In this document: piece after piece, positions 10,880-19,902 of the stretch
Layout of the letters: every line of letters begins with the position of its first letter
How positions within the stretch are numbered: the first letter of the stretch is position 1
Notes under the pieces: generated by a model
Databases searched by the model: none
Told to the model about the DNA's origin: nothing
Seen by the model: the letters and a program-made list of their open reading frames with translations, nothing else
Program-made: the position numbers and the translations under genes
Assembly (NCBI GenBank): GCA_003667245.1
Contig: RCNN01000023.1
Coordinates: forward strand, 122,629 to 186,628
Origin: Heterostelium multicystogenum
Lineage: Eukaryota > Evosea > Eumycetozoa > Acytosteliales > Acytosteliaceae
DNA length: 64,000 bases
Direction of reading: 5' to 3'

Positions 10880-11932
10880 TCATTTCGACTTACTTGGGCA
10901 CACCTTAGCACTGTGTCCTATACCCTCACAATTGTAGCATCTAAACTCCGATCTCGATCCTTCTTTACCTTCTTCTCTTACGGCACTAGGTCTAACGGCA
11001 GATCTAGTAACTGACTCTTTATGATCACGGGTACCATAATTCTTTTTCTGAATGTGACCTCTAAAAGAACTCCTATCCATGATGTAGCTTCTGGCATGGT
11101 CGATCATATCCATGAATCCTTTACTACGATAATCTGATCTGAATATATACTTCTCGACTTTCTGTTTATAATCATCATATACCAAGTTCTTGAAGAACAT
11201 ATATTTCTTGGTTTCATCACTTAACCTCGATATTGCATGGTTATCCATCCAAAAAGCTATGTAGCTCTCTAATGAATTTGAACTCTTTTCACTTTGTTGT
11301 ACCCCAAATCTTAACTCATGTTTGTCAAGACTTTCAATACAAGCTCCTACTTGGTCTCTTTGATGTGTTGTTAATTCACTCTCCTCCAACTTATTTAAAA
11401 CTTCTTCAAAAGTTGCCTCTTCGTCAACTGCTTCATAAATTACTGCTCTTTTTTCACTTAAACTAGCTCTCAGTAAAAACTTCTTCCGGTCGTCATCTCT
11501 AATATCCATGTCTCTAATACTTTTCAACAACTCATGTTTGAAAGTTGCGAACTCTTTTAACTTATTTAACTCTCGAGCTTCAGCTCTAAGTTCAATTCTC
11601 CAATTTCCTTCTCCTTTCACTACTTCTTCTACCTCGACTTCTTTTATCTTTCCATTTAACTTCAACAAGTTTTCCAACAACGCCTCATTAAAATTTTGTT
11701 GATCCTTAAATGCTTTTTCTCTTTGAGTTGCTTGTTCCTTATATTCCTTGTCTCTTTGTTCTATTTGTTCTTTAAACTCTTTTTCCCTTCTTTCTAGGTG
11801 TACCTTAAACTCCTCTTGCACCTTAGACAACACCATTGTCTGGTTCTCGACTATCAACTGTAGTGACTCCAATTTCCCTCCTGGATCATGCTCATCCCTC
11901 TTTGTATTCTTAAATAACTGTTTAGTAGCCAT
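10880..11932 (-). CDS. gag: Gag polyprotein with CCHC zinc knuckle
   Basis: 350 residues. A charged N-terminal region (about 20-110, rich in Glu/Lys/Gln, with EQIEQRDKEYKEQ-like heptads) should form a coiled coil. A capsid-like helical middle follows (about 110-290). A single zinc knuckle CYNCEGIGHSAKVC (C-x2-C-x4-H-x4-C) lies at about 332-345, near the C-terminus. It starts at ATG 11932, 50 nt inside the 5' LTR. The stop is TGA (10880-10882), and the next codons continue in the same frame into pol. Its role is to form the virus-like particle and package the RNA. Confidence 0.93.
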   Translation of the reverse strand: MATKQLFKNTKRDEHDPGGKLESLQLIVENQTMVLSKVQEEFKVHLERREKEFKEQIEQRDKEYKEQATQREKAFKDQQNFNEALLENLLKLNGKIKEVEVEEVVKGEGNWRIELRAEARELNKLKEFATFKHELLKSIRDMDIRDDDRKKFLLRASLSEKRAVIYEAVDEEATFEEVLNKLEESELTTHQRDQVGACIESLDKHELRFGVQQSEKSSNSLESYIAFWMDNHAISRLSDETKKYMFFKNLVYDDYKQKVEKYIFRSDYRSKGFMDMIDHARSYIMDRSSFRGHIQKKNYGTRDHKESVTRSAVRPSAVREEGKEGSRSEFRCYNCEGIGHSAKVCPSKSK

Positions 11933-11982
11933 TCTTAATCTTATTAATTATTTATATAAGTACGATAAAAAATAAAAAAAAG

Positions 11983-12152
11983 TTTAAAAGAGTAACACAT
12001 AAAACGTATATATATAGGATCTATTAACAATAATTAATTATAACTATAGAGGAATTAGGGTTATTAATTGGAATGATTTGTTTATTTGATTATTTTCGGT
12101 TTTTATACTATAAATTTCTTATTTTTATGATTTTTGAACTTCGTGTTTTACA
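11983..12152 (-). repeat. 5' LTR of the Ty3/gypsy element
   Basis: Second copy of the 170-bp LTR. Its outer edge abuts the TTAAT target duplication at 12153-12157. Gag starts 50 nt inside the LTR on the minus strand, so the leader is very short. Confidence 0.95.
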
Positions 12153-12157
12153 TTAAT

Positions 12158-12730
12158 GTTCTTCTCAACTGGTCAATCACTAACATCTCATTTATAAATA
12201 CCAAATCAGGTAAGAGAACCAAATTGCCATTCCTGCATTTAACTGCGTGCATCATCAGAGCCATATGGAGAGTGGTGTCCAACAATCTGTATGGTGATAA
12301 GACACTTGACTTCACAAACATTCCTAAGTTGTCAAGCAAGTACTATAAATACTTGGTTGCAATAAATTACCATAAGCTCTGTTTATCGCTGACTTCCAAA
12401 GGCACTACTGAATCAGCCACCACCGTTGCTATCAATGAGTTCAAAAAAGACTGGAACATTTTCACCATCTCTGGTTGCGATATCCCCAATCTGGCGCTCC
12501 CGCGTTCATTCATAGATTAATAACTCATTTGGATATGAACACAATACACAAAAACAACAAAAAAAACAGGAAAATAGGAAAAAAGAAAAAAAATGTATTT
12601 CGGACAATCACGACTGTCCCTTTGTGTCGTGAATATATATATATAGTACACTGTGAAGTTCTGACCCTCAGCATTTATTATTTATTTAATAAATTATGAT
12701 CCACTGGATGATTAAAAAAAAAAAAAAAAA
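12158..12730 (+). mobile_element. 3' part of a poly(A)-tailed non-LTR retroelement (TRE-like), interrupted by the Ty3 element
   Basis: Plus-strand remnant directly beyond the 5' LTR of the Ty3 element. An open frame (ending at 12520) encodes about 120 residues, with segments such as LTACIIRAIWRVVSNNLYG that could be the C-terminal end of an L1-type ORF2. I cannot prove that. About 190 bp of untranslated sequence follow, ending in GATCCACTGGATGATTA plus a run of about 17 A (12714-12730). The last ~70 bp resemble 27140-27210, where the same TTCTGACCC...CACCTGGATGATTA end occurs. A shared end plus poly(A) is the mark of non-LTR retrotransposons; in Dictyostelium, TRE3 elements sit downstream of tRNA genes as here. 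Confidence 0.6.
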
Positions 12731-12739
12731 TCTTCTCAA

Positions 12740-13830
12740 CATTTACAAATATTATTAAAACTCTGTAGTCATCAATCTTGAAGTTTATTGAATTAATATC
12801 GAACAAGGTCTACAATGATACGATTTCACTTGTAAGCATGTAAGTATTCCACTCTTATCATCATCAAAGCATGCAGTTAGCTGAAAATGCTGTGTATCTC
12901 CTTGAGGCCTTGTTTAGTAGCATTTGATAGAAACCACTCTTGGCATCAATAACTGAGAAAACCTTGGCTCCACTGATAGACTCGATGATATTGTCGCCTT
13001 TCTATTGGGCACCCTTGTTTCACGTATACGAACTCAAATCAATGCCATTTTGACTGAAATACGCAACTAGTTCGTTGTGTATCTTCTTGTTTCTGTGGTT
13101 CGTATAGGTTGGTTGAAAGTTCGCTTTCTTTGGAGATGTTGAGTCTCCGGATTTCCCATCTGTTGAACTTGACGTCGATTTGTTTGGCTGCTTCTTCAAA
13201 GTGAGGGACTATACCCCTTACTTATGGAATAGTCCTGCGATAGTGGGGTGGGAACATGACTTTCCAGGCTTCTTTGAATTTGAGAACTAGTTTTGACTTG
13301 GATTTGTCCAATGATTGCTGTTTCCAAAACCTTTCCAAAGGAAAGGTTGTCCTCTCTGTTGTTAGAACAATGTTCCAAGAATCTCTCTTATAACCAGGCT
13401 TTTTGTGCTGTTGCTCTGCTTGTCATCCCAGAGACCGATTCCACCTTCGTCAATGTCGCATGACGCTCTCGAAGTTGTCATCTTTCTTGTGTACACTTTG
13501 TTCCTTTGGAACTTTTCGGATGAGTACAGGAACCAATTGATTAGATTTTCGAGGTGTGCTCAATCTTTCTTGGAGAAGTCTTCTAGGTACATGTGGTACG
13601 TGAGTTTAGATAAGGCGTAGGTCTTAAGGATGGCGAGTCTTCCTTTCATAGTGATGCATTGACTCTTCCATCTGATGAGGAGTGCTGTGATTACTTCGAT
13701 TTTGTAAGGGAGGATATCGACCAGTCCTTTGTGGCTAATGTGGAAACCAAGGTATCTTTCGTGAGCACCTTGCTTCAAGGTTGGGAAGGGTAGCACTGTT
13801 TTTCTCTTTCGTTGTGATACAGATACATTT
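12740..13830 (-). mobile_element. degenerate L1-like (TRE-type) retrotransposon ORF2 remnant
   Basis: On the minus strand, the segment at about 13560-13815 reads RYLGFHISHKG...RWKSQCITMKGRLAILKTYALSKLTYHMYL. This is the region after the palm of L1-clade reverse transcriptases (typically RYLGF...W....LS..GR..ILK...L.KL.Y). Further downstream fragments (13196-13378 and below) continue the same type of protein but with several frame breaks and stops. No intact enzyme can be made. It lies about 80 bp upstream of tRNA-Asn with its 5' side toward the tRNA, the position TRE5 elements prefer in D. discoideum (known for that species; the family here is inferred). Confidence 0.7.
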
Positions 13831-13907
13831 ATCTTTATTGATTTTGGAAAACAAAGATTAAATAAACATTTTATCATAAATATTGAAAAAACCAAAATTT
13901 CATAATT

Positions 13908-13980
13908 GCTTCTGTGGCTCAGTCGGCAGAGCATACGGCTGTTAACCGTAGGGTCGTTGGTTCGATCCCAACCAGGAGCG
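13908..13980 (+). tRNA. tRNA-Asn (GTT)
   Basis: Acceptor stem GCTTCTG (13908-13914) with CAGGAGC (13973-13979, including one G-T pair) and discriminator G at 13980. D-arm GGCTCAGTCGGCAGAGC, anticodon arm ACGGCTGTTAACCGT with anticodon GTT, T-arm GTTGGTTCGATCCCAAC. No intron. A minisatellite starts 45 bp downstream and an L1-like remnant ends about 80 bp upstream. Confidence 0.96.
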
Positions 13981-14025
13981 AAATTTATAAAAATAAAATG
14001 GATGCATGCGGTACAATGAATACAT

Positions 14026-14364
14026 CATTTATAAATGATAAGTTACAACATTTATAAATGATAAGTTACAACATTTATAAATGATAAGTTACAACATTTA
14101 TAAATGATAAGTTACAACATTTATAATGATAAGTTACAACATTTATAAATGATAAGTTACAACATTTATAAATGATAAGTTACAACATTTATAAATGATA
14201 AGTTACAACATTTATAAATGATAAGTTACAACATTTATAAATGATAAGTTACAACAATGGCTTCGGTCATCCGAAAAATAAAGCTTAATACTTCAATTTT
14301 TACTCCTTAAAAAAAAAAAAAAAAAAAATAAGTTACAACATTTATAAATGATAAGTTACAACAT
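14026..14364 (+). repeat. 23-bp minisatellite with an inserted poly(A) sequence
   Basis: Ten tandem copies (14026-14254) of a 23-bp unit holding the palindrome CATTTATAAATG followed by ATAAGTTACAA. One copy (14118) is 22 bp. A non-repeat insert (about 14256-14326) ending in about 20 A interrupts the array. One more full copy follows at 14340-14362. The region starts 45 bp downstream of tRNA-Asn. Confidence 0.95.
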
Positions 14365-14892
14365 AATTTTTAATAAATAGGCTACTGATCAGGTATACTA
14401 ATATTAAAGGTACTCAAATAATGAACTATTCACAGTTAGTTGTATATTCAAAACTAGAGTTTATTAATTAAGAAATAATTACCTATTTACAGTTAGTTGT
14501 ATATTCAAAACTAGAGTGAATAGTAAAATCAATGATCGTTCGTTTTTATGGCAATTCTGCCGAATCAAAACTCACTTCATTATAAAATTATTAATATCAA
14601 ATCTAAGTCTTTTTATTTCTTTCTTTATTTATATCTAATATTCTTTATTTCTTTCATTCTTCACCAAAGTTTTCATAAGATAGAATCCTGACTATCGGGC
14701 ATCTACCTAACAAAACTTGAATTTACCACAATTTCATTTTTCTATAAAATGAAAAGGTTTGATATTATAGAACACCTGAATAAATGAATTCAGGTTTCCA
14801 TTGGAACCGATACTGAGAAGATAATCAAAGTCTTTGCGCAAGAATGACTTATAACGCACGAGAAAAATTTATTTTATTGAAGGATGTAGCTG
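14365..14892. other. intergenic with short direct repeats and a dispersed repeat block
   Basis: A 30-35-bp direct repeat (CAGTTAGTTGTATATTCAAA...) occurs at about 14428-14459 and 14484-14517. The block 14592-14722 is repeated, with some changes, at about 27386-27520 (see findings). No gene is visible. Confidence 0.7.
14592..14722 (+). repeat. dispersed repeat, copy 1
   Basis: About 130 bp (ATTAATATC.AATCTAAGTC ... AGATAGAATCCTGACTATC ... GGCATCTACC) with a second copy in the same orientation at about 27386-27520. Both are downstream of a tRNA gene. It is probably part of a retroelement or solo LTR; the family is not recognised. Confidence 0.75.
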
Positions 14893-16590
14893 TTAAAACA
14901 TTGAATATTTGACTGCTTTATCTTTGTTGATGATAGATGGATGGTGTTGAATAACTCTGTTAAGGCGGTCTTTTTGCTGGTCGCTTACAGGAAGTTGAAC
15001 CTCGATTCTAAAGTTGACTAGATTGTGGTTTTGCTCGATGGCGTCTGTCACTTTGTCCAATATTTGAGCTGAAGCGAATTTCAAACGAATTGATGATTTG
15101 CTATTGTGTTGTATGATTCCAACTATGTGATTCATGGCACTTTCTTCTTGGTGATAGTTGTTTAAAACAATACTTACTACACTGTTGAACGATTTGTAGT
15201 AGGTCTCATCAGCAGTTTCTGTGAATTTCTCCGCACTGTCGAACAAGATATTGAGCTTTTTGTGGTAGGCTCTGGTGTTTGGTTTGTAGGAGGATATGAA
15301 AAATGCATTCTTATAGACTTCGCCAATGTACTGATCAGATTCAAAATAGACCGCAGCCAGTTTATACAGTTGATCAAAGTTGTCCATGCCGCTCATCCAT
15401 AAGAACTTGAGTGGCTGCTTTCTGTTTCTCAAATATTCATATACACGATCGTAGAACAAGCAGATGTCCTCGTCCTCGCTTTCTTCGTTTTCGAATTTGA
15501 AAGTAAGGGATTCCAAATGTACCATCTTCTCTAACTTTTCAAAGAAAGCGGTTCCTTTTTCTGAGCCCAACCAATGCAACATGAAAGAATGTGAATGTTC
15601 GTTATCGTCAAGCGTTAGAGATTTCACCTTGCTGAACAAAGCTGTACCATTTTTTTCGGGGAATATTAATCCATGTAGGTCGGGACCAATGAGCCAAACT
15701 CCTCAAGCTCCTCAGCTTCATAAAAATCTCCGCCATAGAGATCGAAGGTCGGACTGATGCTCAGATTAACTACCTCTGGATAGTTCGTCTCATTGAAGGC
15801 GAATGGTGGGAGATGAGAGAGTTCCTCTGATATTATGACAAAGAATTTGATTGTCTTTGGTGCTGCGCCATACTGGAGAAGTAGATTAATGATAAGAGCG
15901 TCACCTTCAACGAATTCTAATGGTAACTCCGTTGTTGAGCGTTGGTGGAATAATTTCATAATCTTGCTAACTTCTTCATAGTTTACATTCCACAGATGGG
16001 ATAGCTTCTTCAATGACTTTAGCAAAGTTTCAGACTTGAAGAGTGGCTCAATGATGCTTTTGGTCCACTGATCGTCATCCAATATAAAGTGTTTTTTCGA
16101 ACTCTAGACTTTCAATGCTTGGAGAGCAAGATGAAATGATCTTCTGCAACCTTTTATCAATACTATTATCCTGCAATATGTTATTAAGTACAATATCCAA
16201 TGGTTTGATACCATGGTCGTGAAGTAGTTCCAAGAGCTGAACTGGACCTTTATAGGATTCTAATTGACCAAATGCTTTTGACACTAGGTCAACTACGACG
16301 TTTCTAGTCTTGGTAGCAGCTTTCTTAGTAACATCTTTCGAAATATCTTGATAAACATGAAGACTTTTGATGTTTTTTGAGAGAGGCGAATACTTATTGT
16401 GGATCTTCTCGATAAAAGGATTGAATGAATCAATTTTCCTGACTACCAATTTATCATTTAATGATCTGACAATATCATGGAAATCCCAACACACCAAATC
16501 CAAATTTAGAAAGTCTTTAAATTCATCAATGGTCCTATATTTGTTGAAATATGTAATAATTAAAATATAAATATACTTTGGAAATATCAT
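14893..16590 (-). CDS. dictyostelid orphan protein with N-terminal F-box-like region
   Basis: No intron is needed. Three long minus-strand frames (16590-16075, 16082-15666, 15639-14893) lie end to end and together encode about 560 residues. The N-terminus (MIFPKYIYILIITYF ... FLNLDLVCWDFHDIV) has the look of an F-box: a short hydrophobic start, then L.LVCW.F, as in the many F-box or F-box-like proteins of dictyostelids. The rest is helical with scattered LRR-like segments (SLTLDDN, HLESLTFKFE, SIRLKFASAQILDKVTD). The first shift is at an A6 run on the minus strand (about 16090-16095, between LEFEK and HFILDDDQW). The second is within about 15640-15690. Reading across both gives one continuous protein. 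Function is unknown; F-box proteins recruit substrates to SCF ubiquitin ligases, but that role here is only a suggestion. Base composition resembles the neighbouring genes. Confidence 0.65.
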
Positions 16591-16935
16591 TTTATTGTTG
16601 TATCATTTTTTGAGTTGAATGATCATGGTTGTTTTTGAATTTAGGGGTAAGTTTTCATCACAACCATCAAAAATACTTAAAATCAAAATTTCCATGAATT
16701 TGAGTTTGTGATATTTTAACAGAATCTGATTGCCACACCTTAAATAAATCCAAAGAGTAAAGTTTTTATCTGAAATAAAATATTAAATTTCTCAAATAAA
16801 TCGATTTGGAAAACCATTCTTTCAAGAAAATTAATGATGAAATCCAATGGTCTGGGTAGTTGATGGGACCTCACTTCACTGTCAATTACATATTCTTCAT
16901 GGGGTATTCAAACAGACGAGAGTGTACTCTTTCCT
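16591..16935. other. intergenic
   Basis: About 345 bp between two minus-strand genes. AT-rich, no coding signal; it should hold the F-box-like gene's promoter and the 3'UTR of the MGS1 gene. Confidence 0.6.
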
Positions 16936-19473
16936 TTAAAAAACAAAACAAAAATTTGATATACAATAAAATAGTTCACCAAATTTATTTGGAGTTTTTG
17001 TCATCGGTTTGATCATGGTCTGAAGGATACTTAAAAACAGAACGGTCAGCAATGGCAGGTGGTGCTGATACGCTCGAATGCACAGGTCTCTCAATTCCTT
17101 TGCAAGTCTGTTTGTATTGAAAGATAATTCGTTGGCAATGGACTCTGGTAGATAGGTTTGAGTAACTTCAGATTGGTTTTCGTAAGCATGGTTATACTGA
17201 TATCCTTGAGCATATCCTAACTTGCTCATCAACTCTGTAGGAGCATTACATATATGTAGTGGAACTGGAGGGCTCTGATTAGACAGCAAAAAATCTCTTG
17301 TTTTCATGTATGCCAACTCTAATGAATTTGATTTTGGTGCTTGAGCAAGATAAACAGCGGCTTGAAGTAAGCTTAATGAAGCCTCTGGCATTCCAACAAA
17401 CTGAACAGCCTGAAAAGCAGCAACTGTAATTCCCATGGCCAATGGATCTGCTAATCCAATATCTTCGCTTGCCATTCGAATCATTCTTCTAGCAATAAAC
17501 AAAGGCTGTATATAAAATTAATACAAATTCTAAATTTAGAAACAATTAAATAACATACCTCTGTTCCTGATTCTAGCATTCTTGTTAGCCAATAGGTTGA
17601 TGCATTGGCATCACTGTGCTTAGAGTATTAGTATAAGAAATGATTGGGTAAGACACGCTACATACCTTCCTCTCACTGACTTGTGTAGAGCCGAAATAAG
17701 ATTATAATGACTCTCCCCTTTCCTGAGATAGCAATGAGAAATTAGCAATTGATATTTAATGGATAGATTAACCAACTTACTTATCGTGCAAGAATGTTTT
17801 TGTTTGTGTAAGTGCACTTAGTTTGGATTTGCTGATATGAATAGAGTCACCAGGTGAACCTTTTATAACCACTGTAGTTTCGTAATATTAATATATGTTT
17901 GATCCTTGAGTATTGAATCTTCCGGAAATACCTACTCTCAATTACGTTCAGTGCTGATCTTGCATCGCCATCTGAGAAAAGAGACAGAGATTCCAAACCT
18001 TCTTTGTCTATCGTTATCTTTTTAGATGTATATTTACAATAGGAATCTATGGCTCTCTTTTAAAATTGTTGAAATATGCTGTTGTGACAGCTTTTGTAAC
18101 TTGAAAACTCTGCATCTGCTCAGCAGCGCTCCATTTACCTCAAATGATGGATTCTCTGTTGTCGCACCAATAAGCGTAAATGTACCATTTTCAACAAAAG
18201 GTAACAGGAAGTCTTGTTGAGATTTTGTAAATCTGTGAATCTAAAAGAAAAACATTAGTAAGCTGCGATAGCCGCTAGGACTTGTCTCATTTGAATACTC
18301 TACTTCATCAATGAATAATATAGTTTTTTGCTTAGGATACCTGAGCCACGGGAAATGGCCTGAGCAACCACTTGTTTCATATCGGCTACACCACTATTGG
18401 ACTGCAGAAGAGCATAACAAAATGAGAGGTAGTGTTCTTTTCAATGAGCTTGGCTATGGTTGTTTTTCCGGAGCCGGGTGGTCCCCAGAGAATAAAGATG
18501 GGGGTGCTCCGCTCTTGACCATCTCATAGAACATTGACGATCCACTAAATAGCTCCTCTTGTCCAACAAAGTCTTCCAGTGAAAGTGGTCTCATTTTCTC
18601 TGACAATGGTATGCTTTTTCTTAAACAAACTTCCATATGCCTTATCTAATTCTTCCAGACCATTATTTTGATTCTTATTGCTGCTGATTTGATTTCCATC
18701 GTTTGATTGGGAAGATGAGGGTGAAGGTGATGAAGATAAAGAAGAGAGGACGAGGACGAGGATGATGTAGTTGATGATGAAGTGGGTTGGTTGCTACTAT
18801 TATTACAATTGCTCTTTGGTACCAAGAAACTGTTGAGTGTGTTGTTGTTTGAACTTGTATTTTGTTTCTTTTTGGAAGGTGATAATGCATTTGAGCAGTA
18901 TGATATATGGTCATTGATATTATAAGCCATAAACATTTTAAAACAAAAAGGACACTCCACTTCTTTGAATTTATCTTTATCTGATTTTGTTGCACTTCCA
19001 TTGACTTGAGTTTGATTGCTACTGCTGTTATTACTAATGTTATTACTGCTACTATTTACATGATTATTATTGTTGCTACCATTTGCACTGTTAATATGGA
19101 CCGCTCGACTAGCAGGTCCATTACTCGGATGTATTAATTTGATTTTAGTTGGTGTTGTAGGTTGACTCTTTGTCGCAGCTATTACTGAGGTTGGTGGATT
19201 CAAAGAGGGAGTGGATGTAGTTGTAGTTGTAGTTGTCGAATCAATTAGATTAGAAGGTGGAGTTAGACTAGTAGTATTGTCGTCAATATTAAATAAATCA
19301 TCAAACAAGTCGTCTTCATTGTTGTTTCTGCTGCCGACTTGACCTGCATTCAACGAAGTGGTGGTACTATCATGATGATTGTCGTCAATCTCAATTTCAA
19401 TAGGATGGCTAATAGCACCACCAGCGGCACAGCCACTACTACTGTCATTACACTGAGCAATGGATCTTTTCAT
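16936..19473 (-). CDS. MGS1/WRNIP1-type AAA+ ATPase with UBZ zinc finger
   Basis: Starts at ATG 19473 ([10 protein letters not shown]). A long low-complexity region rich in Ser, Thr and Asn carries a UBZ4-type ubiquitin-binding finger (CPFCFKMF ... HISYC, about 18890-18960). The AAA+ module follows: [14 protein letters not shown], Walker A GPPGSGKT, a Walker B DE in LFIDE|IHRF, and the sensor region [22 protein letters not shown]. The C-terminal tetramerisation part has [17 protein letters not shown] and [16 protein letters not shown], both diagnostic of the MgsA/MGS1/WRNIP1 family. These proteins act at stalled replication forks; WRNIP1 binds ubiquitinated PCNA through its UBZ. Several short introns are visible, including one splitting the Walker B region (about 18246-18310). 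The frame slips at a five-base G run on the plus strand (18500-18504), just before Walker A, so a literal translation loses the P-loop. The exact C-terminus after YLPESIANE is uncertain. Confidence 0.9.
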
Positions 19474-19902
19474 CTATAGATACTATAGATATCTGTATGT
19501 ATACTAAAACTTAATTTATATATAATATATATCCAAAAATAAAGATGAATAGTAATTAATTAATAAATAAATTGGATAACAATTATCTGCAACTTGTTTG
19601 GGTTAGTAAGTTTTGGGAAGTGTGTGTTTGAAGTTGGTTATACATCTATTTCTTGGAAATTAAACTATGCCATAAAGTGCCAACTCTCAATTTTGGCGGC
19701 ATTTTTTAAAAATATAACACACATAGATGTTTCAGGAATATATTTGAAATTTCAAATACTAAAAATATTACTAAAAAGGAAATATATCAATATTACTATA
19801 TTTATTATTATCATATGATTTATGATTGATGGATGATGGATGATAGATGATGGATTGCAATGATGATCAAATTGGACCTTTGGTTAGTTGGTCGATTTTT
19901 TT
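19474..19902. other. intergenic
   Basis: About 430 bp of AT-rich sequence between two minus-strand genes, with A/T runs and a GATGGATGATGG stretch at about 19820-19860. No gene is seen. Confidence 0.6.

Larger units (their letters stand above)
7276..12152 (-). mobile_element. Ty3/gypsy chromovirus-type LTR retrotransposon, apparently complete
   Basis: A 4,877-bp element lies on the minus strand. Two identical 170-bp LTRs (11983-12152 is the 5' LTR, 7276-7445 the 3' LTR) flank gag and pol. Both outer flanks carry the same 5-bp target duplication, TTAAT (7271-7275 and 12153-12157). The LTR starts with TG but ends TTTTAAA rather than CA. A purine tract (AAAAAAGGGCAAAG on the minus strand, plus positions about 7448-7462) sits just before the 3' LTR. 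No obvious tRNA primer-binding site follows the 5' LTR. Identical LTRs and open frames imply a recent insertion. The chromodomain and the position beside a tRNA gene recall the dictyostelid Skipper group and DGLT-A. Its orientation is opposite to tRNA-Tyr. It landed inside an older retroelement remnant. Confidence 0.95.

Noticed and set aside
14026..14364. CRISPR-like array
   Set aside because: The 23-bp units are directly adjacent without spacers and the organism is eukaryotic; it is a minisatellite.
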